Part shown: positions 23,189 through 31,223 of the stretch, in pieces
How positions within the stretch are numbered: the stretch's first letter is position 1
Layout: every line of letters starts with the position of its first letter
Source of the DNA: a virus
IMG/VR virus record: IMGVR_UViG_3300037264_008085
Location: 1 to 33,703 of that record
DNA: 33,703 bases
Reading direction: 5' to 3' (one strand)
Notes under the pieces: model-generated
What the model saw: only the letters and a program-made list of their open reading frames with translations
What the model was told of the DNA's origin: nothing
Database searches by the model: none
Program-made: the position numbers and the translations under genes

Positions 23189-23986
23189 ATGACTGAACAA
23201 CATCTCGACCAACTCGCCAAAGAAGCCGTCACTCGTTACACCACCGATAAGATGGCGTTGAACGATGTCGCTACGGACATCGCTACGCGCGAGAATATGG
23301 ACCCCGAGCACATCAAACGGCTGGTCGAAGCGGTCAACACCGAGGCCTTCAAGAACAAATTCGACAACCCCACAGAGGGTGCCACGGACCGGATGGTCGA
23401 ATTTGAAACTGCGAGCCCACACGCAGTCATCAGCCGCATGCTCACAGAGGCGAAAGACGCCATTGAAGCTCTACCTGGTAACGCGTCTGAGTATGACGAC
23501 GATATGACATCGTCCCTGCCCAACACCCGCGAATACAAAGCGGATGAGATGTTGCCCGATCAACCTCCGGGAAAAACATCGGAGGAACGACCTGTCAAGA
23601 AACACATCGTTGCCGGCCGCTTGCACAAAACGGCTGAAGACTTGCACAGCAAAAAGCTCGCGGAGCGCAACACCTTCACCGACGCGACCCAAGCCTTGCT
23701 CGACTGCTTTCGTCGTGCGGGCGCATCCTCTTTTGAAGAATTCGAAAAGAGCGCGTTCTATCACCTGGGTGAAGAGGTAGCGCCGTATTTACAGGTGCTA
23801 CGGCAAAGCCTTGGAAAGCCGTCAGCAGAGTACGACCACGTGGCCTCTGTGAAGATTGCTCGTGTGGTCGACATGGAAACCAAGGAGATGAAACTGCTGA
23901 AATCAGCGTTGACCTCCTACAATACCATCACCAAATACGCACAAGCCCTGCGCACCGTCGAGAAACAAATTGCCAGACTCACGTAA
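23189..23986 (+). CDS. Hypothetical helical protein (265 aa)
   Basis: It begins eight bases after the previous stop. The N-terminal 75 residues are helical, the middle (about 95-145) is acidic and disordered (SEYDDDMTSSL, DQPPGKTSEERP), then RLHKTAEDLHSKKLAERN leads to a C-terminal helical bundle. The layout of two helical parts joined at a KTA-containing linker fits a protein processed during head maturation, as inferred for several neighbours. No family is recognised. Confidence 0.75.
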   Translation: MTEQHLDQLAKEAVTRYTTDKMALNDVATDIATRENMDPEHIKRLVEAVNTEAFKNKFDNPTEGATDRMVEFETASPHAVISRMLTEAKDAIEALPGNASEYDDDMTSSLPNTREYKADEMLPDQPPGKTSEERPVKKHIVAGRLHKTAEDLHSKKLAERNTFTDATQALLDCFRRAGASSFEEFEKSAFYHLGEEVAPYLQVLRQSLGKPSAEYDHVASVKIARVVDMETKEMKLLKSALTSYNTITKYAQALRTVEKQIARLT

Positions 23987-24857
23987 CAAAACAGCCATTT
24001 TCGGACCAGCGCTAGTCGCCGCTAGCGTGGCTACGCCGTGGGCAAAAGAGATAGCAGCCAACACCTCACGACGCTACGACCAAACCTTGAATGACATCAT
24101 CACCGCACGATACAAAGAACCGGGAGAAAAGCTCGTGACTGCTAGTGCAAAATCTTTTACGGAAAAACGAGCGGCTCTTCAAAGCAACACCAAAACCGCG
24201 GGACCTATAGGCACGGCAGGTAAGGCGATTGGTAAAGGTCTTGGCATGATAGGCGATGTTGTTGCGAAACCTTTCGCACGCGGGGCTGGTCAAGCTATTA
24301 GACAGGGCATCGAGAAAGCCCCCGGCCTCGTGACCAACTTAACGAACTTCGTAACAGCACACCCTTATTTAACAAGTGGTGGTTTTCTCGGTTTCTCCGC
24401 TGGCGCAGCTATGATGGAGCCTACCCTTGCCGCTTATGCGGAGAAAATCAAAGACCATCTCGTTCCATCCAACCAAGAAGACGTCATGATGGACGAAGGC
24501 TCACAAGCCTTCGCAAAAGCCGTTGGCGCCAATGTGGGCGAAGGAACTGTAGGTCTTCTCGGTGACTTCATGTCCAAGGGAGTTTCGGGGGTTACATCCA
24601 TCCCGCAAAACATTGCACGCAACAACATGTTCAAGCAGTTGCAGGAGACTGACGACGTACTCGCAACGGCCAACATCGCCGATCTGCAGGACGCCTATCA
24701 CACGATGGTTCGTTTCGCGCCGACGCTGGCGACAGACAAGAATGCTGTGCGGTCGTTTCTGCGAGAAGCGACGCTGTACGGTAGCGGTCCCAATGTGATT
24801 TCAATCAAGCAATTGGCAGACGCTGAAAAGACTCTCGGAGGCTATGAGTCGAAATGA
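23970..24857 (+). CDS. Hypothetical Ala/Gly-rich membrane-associated protein (295 aa)
   Basis: The best start is TTG at 23970, preceded by GAGA, overlapping the previous gene by 17 bases. The frame has no ATG until well inside. Hydrophobic segments lie at about residues 9-24 and 135-157 (LTSGGFLGFSAGAAMMEPTL). A glycine-rich amphipathic region (TAGKAIGKGLGMIGDVVAKPFARGAG, here residues about 80-106) resembles the membrane-active parts of phage ejection proteins. KTA occurs twice (NKTAIFG, TKTAGPI). It could be an internal protein ejected with the DNA. No family is recognised. Confidence 0.7.
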   Translation: MPDSRNKTAIFGPALVAASVATPWAKEIAANTSRRYDQTLNDIITARYKEPGEKLVTASAKSFTEKRAALQSNTKTAGPIGTAGKAIGKGLGMIGDVVAKPFARGAGQAIRQGIEKAPGLVTNLTNFVTAHPYLTSGGFLGFSAGAAMMEPTLAAYAEKIKDHLVPSNQEDVMMDEGSQAFAKAVGANVGEGTVGLLGDFMSKGVSGVTSIPQNIARNNMFKQLQETDDVLATANIADLQDAYHTMVRFAPTLATDKNAVRSFLREATLYGSGPNVISIKQLADAEKTLGGYESK

Positions 24858-25087
24858 AAAATCTATTCAACGCGCAACCAAAACACATCCGGCACGCTCT
24901 TCAATTCAACATGCACAAAGTTGCAGCTGTGTTGACTCGACAAGAAGGCATCCCCCTTCCGCCGGATGTAGACGAGATCAACATCAAAACTGCAGTTTTC
25001 GCCCTTGGTGTAAAGATCGCCAAACAACGTTTTGAGAAACGTGCGATTCTCGACGGCATCATGAGCATCGCCCGGCTTCAGGACTAA
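24854..25087 (+). CDS. Small hypothetical protein (77 aa)
   Basis: The start overlaps the previous stop as ATGA. The protein is mostly helical and basic, with HKVAAVLTRQEGIPLPPDV in the middle and INIKTAVFALGVKIAKQRF in the second half. The latter carries both a KTA and a weak form of the F-x-x-G-x-x-x-A motif seen in neighbours. No family is recognised, but the coupled context makes it a likely gene. Confidence 0.7.
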   Translation: MKNLFNAQPKHIRHALQFNMHKVAAVLTRQEGIPLPPDVDEINIKTAVFALGVKIAKQRFEKRAILDGIMSIARLQD

Positions 25088-25090
25088 CCC

Positions 25091-25654
25091 ATGAACCACG
25101 CACTGCCCGTCTACAAAATCGCTATCAAAGGTGTGAAAACATCAGCGGTGCTGGAGAAGTACGCTGCACAGGATTCGTCTGTACTGAACTTGAAAAGCGA
25201 ACACGACTTCAATCTGTTTCAGTTACTCAAGAACGCGGGACTGCAAGAAATCGCAGGCAAGATTCCTGAAAGCGTGCGTAAAGGACTTGGCTACGGTGCA
25301 GGTGCTGCCATCCCTGCAGCCGCTGCCGGTGGTCTTCTCATCCATCAAGCTGGAAACGAAGCACGAGACACCACCGAGGACCTGCGTAACAAGGCGCTGC
25401 AGACGGCTCTCGGTGTCGGCGCTATCGGCGCAGGTCTGTACGGGCTTCACCGCGCAACGACTCCCGACCATCAGAAAGAATCCTCTGCAAACGATGAACT
25501 GCTGAGCAAACTGGCGACGGCTGGTTACCTCGACGTGATCTTTGAAGCCGAGGAAAAAGCCGCTGACGACCAGGATGTACGACGTAAACTGTCGCAGTGC
25601 CGACTATTGAATGCTGAACACGGCATCCAGCTGTTCCATGAACTACTCACCTGA
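25091..25654 (+). CDS. Hypothetical Gly/Ala-rich membrane protein (187 aa)
   Basis: It starts three bases after the previous stop, and its own stop overlaps the protease start as TGATG. Two hydrophobic Gly/Ala segments lie at about residues 66-84 (GLGYGAGAAIPAAAAGGLL) and 102-119 (ALQTALGVGAIGAGLYGL), with charged helices on either side. The pattern is like the neighbours at 23970 and 29371 and suggests membrane insertion, perhaps during DNA entry. No family is recognised. Confidence 0.72.
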   Translation: MNHALPVYKIAIKGVKTSAVLEKYAAQDSSVLNLKSEHDFNLFQLLKNAGLQEIAGKIPESVRKGLGYGAGAAIPAAAAGGLLIHQAGNEARDTTEDLRNKALQTALGVGAIGAGLYGLHRATTPDHQKESSANDELLSKLATAGYLDVIFEAEEKAADDQDVRRKLSQCRLLNAEHGIQLFHELLT

Positions 25655-28641
25655 TGTCGCGTCAAAAAATCATACAGCTCGACGAACGCGTTGCGAAGAC
25701 AGGGGAGCTATCTGTTCAACCCATCATTCTATGGGGTGCACGTAGCAAGCCCTTCTTTGAATCATTGTCCAAAGAAGCCAGTTCCAGTCCTGCGTTGGAA
25801 TACATCAAGAATGTACAACCAACACCTGGACGAACCGTTGTTCTGATCATCGGCCTTGGTAGCTACGAATATTACGGTTTGAACCGTAATGGCGACGGTT
25901 TCAACGAAGAACCGTACAAGCCTGGGTGTTCGAATGGTCCTGGCCGTGATGCCTGGATAACGGATGACGAACTCATCACGAAACATTACCAGTCGTATGA
26001 ACAAGGCCACGTCTATAAGCACCACGTCAACAAAGACCCGAAGCGTGCTATCGGCAAAGTCATCAAGGCTTTCTGGAACCCCTATATGCATCGGGTTGAG
26101 GTTCTGGAAGACCTCGACAATGCGCGGGACCCGGAGTTAGCAGAGCGCATCGCTGACGGCGAATACCCCGCAAAGAGCATGGGATGCTTCCCTGCAGGGA
26201 CCCGTATTCACACCGATGCAGGTTTCAAAAAGATCGAAGACATCCGCGTCGGCGACGTAGTGTTGAACCGCAAAGGTCAGTGGACCTGCGTGACCGAAAC
26301 ACACACTCGGCCGTACCGCGGAAAACTTTACAGCGTGCACACCACCACTGGGGATTCCTCGGCTACAAGTGAACATCCGTACGCGGTGCTGCCGTCGAAC
26401 TATGTGAACGAGGGTACCCCCAAGGGACATCTACGACGTAAAGATCCTAAACGAATCAACGTCGAGGACTCCGTCTGGACCCATGCGGAGTGTTTAGACG
26501 CGGACGACTACCTGATCACCCCGTTTGACACCACGGAAAAAACAACACTTAGCGTCCCGTTGTGTCGCCTGCTCGGTTACTACGCAGCAGAGGGTCACAT
26601 CGTTTACCAGAACGAGAAGCCTTACGGCGTCGAATTTAACCACCACAAAGAAGATGCAGCGGTCGTAGAACTCCCCATCCTATTCCAAGTGTTGTGCCCT
26701 GGAACGTCGTGGCACCAGCGTGATCGTGGGAATAGCGATAAAGCCGCGCACACCTATATCTACTCCGCTGAACTCGCACATCTTTGCATCCAACACGTAG
26801 GGCGTTACGCCGCACAGAAACATCTAAGCTTGGAGCTACTGCAGCAAGACCGTGAACGTCAACTATCCCTGCTGGGTGCTTGGATAAACGGCGACGGCGG
26901 CACGGTAAGCACCGGAGAATTCTATGTATGTTCCTGCAACGACTTGCTCATGCGCCAAGCGCAGACCATAGGTTTTCGTTGTGGCTTGTACGGCAACCAC
27001 CACGCCATCGTGCATCAACCATCCCCTCTCGTGGATCACGTAACAACGGAGTACCGGGTCAGTTTTGCCCGGCGCGGATGCAACATCATGTCTCCGTACA
27101 CCGTCAAGGTGCAGAACCGCGTGCTGAAAAGTCCGTCGACCGGCGCGTTTTTCATCGAGGGGGCGGTGGTTTCACGCATCAAAGACATCAGCGTCCTTGA
27201 TTTTGACGGCCCCGTTTACAACTTTGAAGTTGCAGATGACGAAAGTTACGTGGCGGAAAGTCACGCTGTTCACAACTGTCGAATCAAATTCGACGTTTGC
27301 ACCGTCTGCGGAAACATGGCGCCGACGCGCAAGCAATACTGCGATCATCTCAAATTCGAAATGTGTACCTTGCGTCCTGACGGCGTCAAAGTTGGAATGC
27401 TTAACCCAGCACCGAAATTCTTCGATAGTTCATGGGTCATTCGTCCGGCTGACCGTACCGGCTTCATGTTGAAGAAGGTAGCTGACGTAAACCCAACCTA
27501 CGAACTCAGTTCAGCTATCCTTGGCGACATGGTCGATGACTACAATGCCAAAGCCGCGGCAGCCAAGAAACTAGCAGTCATCGACAAAGTTGTACGTGGT
27601 TACCCCGCTGGCATAGCTCAGTCTGATTTACCCAACGCCAAGCTCATCGAGCAGTACACCAAGGGTGCTCTGCCGGATGTTGTTCAAAACACTCCGAAGC
27701 TGTCACACGAAAATCTGAAGACGCTCGCACCATACAACCTCGGAACCACCCTCGCTGAATTGTCGCGCAACGGAATCCTGCTCACTACACCGGAATTCGT
27801 GAGCTTGTTCATCGAAAAAGCGATGCCAGGTGTAAAGATACCTGCACATGTACTCGATAACCTCGTCGCCACACAAGCAGAACTCTTTGAACTGTACAGT
27901 CAACATCCCTCGTTGATGGATGAGTGTGCCGACGTATTACAACCGACAGAGGTAGCACCATCTACGTTGAAGACTGCTGTGGCTGCTTTGCGTGAAAAGC
28001 GATCAACAGTTTCTGATTACCTCTATCGCCGGTATACACCGCACATCACCGATCTACAAGAACCGCCGGAATCAGAACTCCTCGAAGTAGTAGACCCTAC
28101 GTCAGGACGTACATACCAGACGACCCACGGTGCGGCGCTAGCTGCCCATGACGCTATCGCTGAATCCCAAATCAAACGGATGGTGGGTGGCGCAGCTCTA
28201 CTTGGCGGCACCTACAAGATGATGAGCATGAACCCTCATCTCCGACCCTTTCGACTTCCCATCGCAGCTGGTCTAGGGTATGCAGGGTCTAAAGCTATTC
28301 CTCAAGATATGGGGCCTACCTACGAAACTACGTCAGGTGAACACATCCCCAGCATCAGTGAGTTCGTAGAAAAACAGAACGCGGACTGGAACACCATCAA
28401 CACCCTGGGCCAGGATTACGAAATCACGAAACAGGGCTCAGCTACGTTGACGCGTGTAATGTGCCGTAACGCTTACCTGACCCCTGAGCTACGGAGCGTA
28501 TTCCTGAAAGCCAGCAGCTTCGGATTACGTGGTAACGCCCCCCGGTTGTTCGACCGTTGCAAGCTGGGGGAAGACGGTATTGTCGATGAACGTTTGGACT
28601 TTGAGAAGGTTTCTACTGTCATCGGAAACCTAATCTGGTAG
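25654..28641 (+). CDS. Prohead (capsid maturation) protease precursor interrupted by an intein
   Basis: The 995-residue precursor contains an intein (residues 178-541), leaving a 631-residue mature protein. The N-extein has KHHVNKDPKRAIGKV and, after splicing, EYPAKSMGCRIKFDV. These match the H-x(n)-P-I-G-x-[VI] and S-[IM]-G-[FC] motifs of S78-type prohead proteases, with His near residue 130 and S175 as likely catalytic residues. CTVCGN and YCDHL after the junction form a possible zinc site. The long C-terminal part holds LKTAVAALRE, a Gly-rich hydrophobic stretch and a helical end, and may be a self-cleaved scaffold or another domain. Location just ahead of the capsid genes supports the call; the family is usually much shorter, about 200 residues. 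Confidence 0.78.
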   Translation: MSRQKIIQLDERVAKTGELSVQPIILWGARSKPFFESLSKEASSSPALEYIKNVQPTPGRTVVLIIGLGSYEYYGLNRNGDGFNEEPYKPGCSNGPGRDAWITDDELITKHYQSYEQGHVYKHHVNKDPKRAIGKVIKAFWNPYMHRVEVLEDLDNARDPELAERIADGEYPAKSMGCFPAGTRIHTDAGFKKIEDIRVGDVVLNRKGQWTCVTETHTRPYRGKLYSVHTTTGDSSATSEHPYAVLPSNYVNEGTPKGHLRRKDPKRINVEDSVWTHAECLDADDYLITPFDTTEKTTLSVPLCRLLGYYAAEGHIVYQNEKPYGVEFNHHKEDAAVVELPILFQVLCPGTSWHQRDRGNSDKAAHTYIYSAELAHLCIQHVGRYAAQKHLSLELLQQDRERQLSLLGAWINGDGGTVSTGEFYVCSCNDLLMRQAQTIGFRCGLYGNHHAIVHQPSPLVDHVTTEYRVSFARRGCNIMSPYTVKVQNRVLKSPSTGAFFIEGAVVSRIKDISVLDFDGPVYNFEVADDESYVAESHAVHNCRIKFDVCTVCGNMAPTRKQYCDHLKFEMCTLRPDGVKVGMLNPAPKFFDSSWVIRPADRTGFMLKKVADVNPTYELSSAILGDMVDDYNAKAAAAKKLAVIDKVVRGYPAGIAQSDLPNAKLIEQYTKGALPDVVQNTPKLSHENLKTLAPYNLGTTLAELSRNGILLTTPEFVSLFIEKAMPGVKIPAHVLDNLVATQAELFELYSQHPSLMDECADVLQPTEVAPSTLKTAVAALREKRSTVSDYLYRRYTPHITDLQEPPESELLEVVDPTSGRTYQTTHGAALAAHDAIAESQIKRMVGGAALLGGTYKMMSMNPHLRPFRLPIAAGLGYAGSKAIPQDMGPTYETTSGEHIPSISEFVEKQNADWNTINTLGQDYEITKQGSATLTRVMCRNAYLTPELRSVFLKASSFGLRGNAPRLFDRCKLGEDGIVDERLDFEKVSTVIGNLIW
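26185..27276 (+). mobile_element. Intein with LAGLIDADG homing endonuclease domain (364 aa)
   Basis: It starts with Cys (CFPAGTRIHTDAGFKKIEDI, block A), then TSEHPY (block B, TxxH), two dodecapeptide motifs LLGYYAAEGHI and LLGAWINGDGG (endonuclease blocks), VYNFEVADDESYVAE (block F) and HAVHN followed by Cys+1 (block G). All residues for class 1 protein splicing are present. The endonuclease motifs keep an acidic residue each (E and D), so it may be active. The element inserts between SMG and CRI at the presumed protease active site. Confidence 0.93.
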
Positions 28642-28655
28642 CGTACTCACGTAAC

Positions 28656-28684
28656 TTGTCTTATAGAAACAACCACCCTATTAT
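28656..28684 (+). promoter_or_regulatory. Sigma70-like promoter upstream of capsid-region genes
   Basis: TTGTCT (28656-28661), a 17-bp spacer and TATTAT (28679-28684) lie in the 82-bp gap after the protease gene. The -10 region reads ACCCTATTATT, close to the ACCCTATATTAGG site at 17506. It is 45 bases before the ATG at 28724. The rest of the gap has only the ribosome binding site. Confidence 0.5.
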
Positions 28685-28723
28685 TCCATTTGAATCTCCC
28701 CAGGGACATTCGCGAGAGGCACC

Positions 28724-29365
28724 ATGGAAATCAAAACCATCATGAAGCGGCTGGAAACCAGTCAGAGTGACGACGGCGGAGTCAAGACGGCCTCGGACCG
28801 TACGGCCACCGCGACTCCAAACCAACTGCAGGATCAGTTGCGGGCCTCGTTGCGTGCCGTCACGGCAGGTACGGGGACTACCAAAACGGCTTCGGCCGTG
28901 CCCACCCCTGGCCAGTCACCCACCGGTGATTTGGTGAAGATGGCCGCGGATTTGTCCAACGCCGAAGAAGAAGCGCTGGTCAAGCAGGCGCAGCTCTACG
29001 GAGCCGCGATGTGTGACGGCTTCATGGCTCGGTACGGGCAGTACGAAACGGCTGCCGCGGGTACCAAGACCGCCGCAGTTGTGAGCACACCGATTGATAC
29101 GGGTGTCTCGGCCATCGCCAAGTATGCAAGTGATCAGGGCGACCACGAGTTCGCGAAGTTCGCTTCGGAGAACCCCGACCTGGTCAAAGAAGCTTTCGAC
29201 TTGGGCTATCAGCGCAAGATGGACGAGCTGACCAAGACGGCCACCGCGAGCATGGAACAGGGTTACAACGACACCCTGAACGAGATTCACAAGCTGGCTT
29301 CCGACAACTACAAGAAGGGGTCGGCCCACGCACAGTACGTTGTTCGTCAAGCCCAGTCAGCCTAA
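28724..29365 (+). CDS. Hypothetical protein, scaffold or core candidate (213 aa)
   Basis: A GAGAGG precedes the ATG. The protein is Ala/Thr/Lys-rich and largely helical or disordered. It has four KTA sites (GVKTASDR, TTKTASAV, GTKTAAVV, LTKTATAS) that divide it into segments of about 35 to 80 residues. Codon use is GC-rich like that of the capsid gene, which suggests high expression. A helical, repeatedly cleavable protein just before the capsid genes fits a prohead scaffold or core protein. No sequence family is recognised, so this is inference. Confidence 0.75.
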   Translation: MEIKTIMKRLETSQSDDGGVKTASDRTATATPNQLQDQLRASLRAVTAGTGTTKTASAVPTPGQSPTGDLVKMAADLSNAEEEALVKQAQLYGAAMCDGFMARYGQYETAAAGTKTAAVVSTPIDTGVSAIAKYASDQGDHEFAKFASENPDLVKEAFDLGYQRKMDELTKTATASMEQGYNDTLNEIHKLASDNYKKGSAHAQYVVRQAQSA

Positions 29366-29370
29366 CCCCT

Positions 29371-29895
29371 GTGCAATACTCGACTGAAATATTCTCTGCG
29401 TACGCGCAGGTCTTCGATGATGTTCATGGACATCTGAAGACGTCGGGTTTTGTGGACTGGACCAGAAACGTACTGAACTCCGGTCGTAATGCACGGAGAG
29501 TCGAAGAACTTGCTGGTAGTCTGGCCCATCAAGACGCAGCGTTGGCCGGCCATGCGAATGCCTTTGCGAAGCAAAAGTTTGAAAACGACTTGCTCAGCGC
29601 ACAGCTTCGTAAAGCAAAACAAACGGGTGAAGGCGTAGCCGCGCCTGCCCCGAGCCATCTGGGTAGAAATCTAGCCATCGGTGGTGCGACCGCAGGTGCT
29701 GCTGGTTTGGGCGGCTATCTGGCCGGTGAGAAGGACAAGAAGCGTACACGTAACTTGGCTTTCGGCGCTGGCGCCGCAACCGGTTTGGCGATGCCGGGTG
29801 TGGTTCGTGGGCTTGGTAACATAGCTCGTGGCGCAAGTGCTACGGGTGCTTTCCCGGAACTTGAAGGCATGGGGGGTTACGATGCGTCGTACTGA
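29371..29895 (+). CDS. Hypothetical glycine-rich membrane-active protein (174 aa)
   Basis: The start appears to be GTG at 29371, five bases after the previous stop and without a clear ribosome binding site, so coupling is assumed. The N-terminal half is helical. Two glycine-rich segments follow, NLAIGGATAGAAGLGGYLAG and NLAFGAGAATGLAMPGVVRG, separated by a basic EKDKKRTR turn. This looks like a glycine-zipper hairpin that can enter a membrane. It may be an internal ejection protein. No family is recognised. Confidence 0.65.
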   Translation: MQYSTEIFSAYAQVFDDVHGHLKTSGFVDWTRNVLNSGRNARRVEELAGSLAHQDAALAGHANAFAKQKFENDLLSAQLRKAKQTGEGVAAPAPSHLGRNLAIGGATAGAAGLGGYLAGEKDKKRTRNLAFGAGAATGLAMPGVVRGLGNIARGASATGAFPELEGMGGYDASY

Positions 29896-30136
29896 TTACC
29901 CATCCATCGCGTCCATTGCCCAGGAAGTTTTGCTGGATGTCGACGTTGAAAAACGTATCAAAACGGCAGAACAGTCTATACTTCAGCGCGTACTGCAACC
30001 GTCAACCCCGCAAGGTACAACTGAACTAACCCGTGACTTGTTGAAGCTGGCACAGCAAGTGCGCAACGAACCAGCCGACGAAGTTACCTACGACGACATC
30101 ACCAACTTCCTGGGACATGTCAATGCAACTCGCTGA
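29882..30136 (+). CDS. Small hypothetical protein (84 aa)
   Basis: I chose the ATG at 29882, which has GGGGGG a few bases upstream and overlaps the previous stop; the frame is open from 29828. It contains VEKRIKTAEQSILQRVLQ and TRDLLKLAQQVRNEP, both helical, and ends in an acidic segment. No family is recognised. The four small genes from here to 30642 overlap in a chain and are probably made together. Confidence 0.65.
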   Translation: MRRTDYPSIASIAQEVLLDVDVEKRIKTAEQSILQRVLQPSTPQGTTELTRDLLKLAQQVRNEPADEVTYDDITNFLGHVNATR

Positions 30137-30284
30137 TGACCTTCGAAAACTTGCAGCGGACCTTCGTAAAGAAGCCGCAGAAGACAAGACGAGAAAACTC
30201 GTGAAAACCGCGCAAATCATCAGAGGCGCGACAGGCCTTGGTCTTTTGGCCAAGAAACTTGGGAGAGAATTGAATGCTCGATAA
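30123..30284 (+). CDS. Very small basic helical protein (53 aa)
   Basis: This short gene overlaps its neighbours at both ends, by 14 and 11 bases. It encodes an amphipathic LADDLRKLAADLRKEAAEDK repeat-like helix, then KLVKTAQIIRGATG, a Gly/Leu-rich stretch (TGLGLLAKKLG), and a basic end. It fills what would otherwise be a gap in the overlapping chain, and shares the KTA signature with its neighbours. No family is recognised. Confidence 0.6.
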   Translation: MQLADDLRKLAADLRKEAAEDKTRKLVKTAQIIRGATGLGLLAKKLGRELNAR

Positions 30285-30642
30285 AAACCTCATCGCTGAC
30301 GTGATGGAGAAGACGGCACTCTTTCTTGACGCTCAAGAAACGGAGAAGACCGCATCGGCTCATGCTGAACGCGCTCAGGTTGTTGATACTTTTGCAGAGA
30401 AATACGCAAGCGCCACAGGCGAAGAACTGCCGCAGAAGGTGCGTGAACAACTCATTCACAGTGATGTGAATCTGATGACCGCATTCGAAAAAATGGCTGG
30501 CATTGCCGGCCGACACGACCAAGCTCCTTCGGACCTGGGAAGCCCTGCCAGCTATTCCGAAGGACCGCCTGAACCCGCCACTGTGAAAGAAGCTGCGGAT
30601 AGAGCGGGAGATGCATTTGTAAACTGGATCGTAAACGACTAA
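30274..30642 (+). CDS. Hypothetical protein (122 aa)
   Basis: GGGAGAG precedes the ATG. The N-terminus is helical with two KTA sites (VMEKTALFLD, ETEKTASAHA), the middle is a charged helix (QKVREQLIHSDVNLMTAFEKMA), and a Pro/Ser-rich linker leads to a short C-terminal helix (AADRAGDAFVNWIVND). It lies directly before the decoration and capsid genes, where scaffolding proteins are often encoded. No family is recognised. Confidence 0.7.
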   Translation: MLDKNLIADVMEKTALFLDAQETEKTASAHAERAQVVDTFAEKYASATGEELPQKVREQLIHSDVNLMTAFEKMAGIAGRHDQAPSDLGSPASYSEGPPEPATVKEAADRAGDAFVNWIVND

Positions 30643-30682
30643 AATTTCAGGGTCGCCGCAACTGAGCTAAGGAGAAAACGAA

Positions 30683-31141
30683 ATGGCATTGCTGAACTCG
30701 AAATTCGACATCACCCGTGGATACCCCAACGGAAGTGCTTTGGCCGAGCCGTTTGCCATCATCAAGATTGGCTCACCGCTTGCACCCAAGGCTATTCCGC
30801 AGGGAAAAATCGTCACGCAGAGTCTCCAAAGCGGAGTCACTGTTATGGACGTAGCAACTTCACCCAACCTGTCGGTGGCTGATCCGATCCAGGTTTGGTT
30901 GGTTGTGGAAAGCAACGATGACTTTTCCGGAACGTTCGTTGGCAAGCTGAATGCGATTCTGCTTGGCACCGGCGTCATCTGGGAAACCACCGATTTTGCC
31001 GCGGGCTCTTACCCACCTGGCACTGCCGTCTCGTTCTCGGCGGGACAGGTCAAGGTGAAGGGCGCCAACGAGCAAATCATCGGCTACGTTGTTGCCGACG
31101 AATCGGCCACCAGCAAGGGCACGATTCGCATCGCGGGGTAA
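30683..31141 (+). CDS. Probable capsid decoration (head-stabilising) protein (152 aa)
   Basis: AAGGAG lies eight to nine bases upstream of the ATG. The protein is rich in Gly, Val, Thr and Ser with alternating hydrophobic residues typical of small beta-sandwich proteins (PQGKIVTQSLQSGVTVMDV, GTAVSFSAGQVKVKG, IIGYVVADESATSKGTIRIA). Phage decoration proteins of this size and composition are commonly encoded just before the major capsid gene and bind the outer capsid surface. The identification rests on position and composition, not a recognised motif. It lacks the KTA signature of the preceding genes. Confidence 0.72.
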   Translation: MALLNSKFDITRGYPNGSALAEPFAIIKIGSPLAPKAIPQGKIVTQSLQSGVTVMDVATSPNLSVADPIQVWLVVESNDDFSGTFVGKLNAILLGTGVIWETTDFAAGSYPPGTAVSFSAGQVKVKGANEQIIGYVVADESATSKGTIRIAG

Positions 31142-31188
31142 GTTCAAGCGGCGACTCTTTTTCGTTTAACACCAACATATAAATTTCA

Positions 31189-31205
31189 ACGACCGAAACC
31201 GTCGT
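31189..31205 (+). other. Small hairpin in the capsid gene leader
   Basis: ACGAC and GTCGT form a 5-bp stem with a 7-base loop, ending five bases before the GGAGG of the capsid gene. The 82-bp leader (31142-31223) also has an AT-rich ACATATAAATTTC that could be a -10 element. Both are weak signals. Confidence 0.3.
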
Positions 31206-31223
31206 AACCGGAGGAAAGACTCA

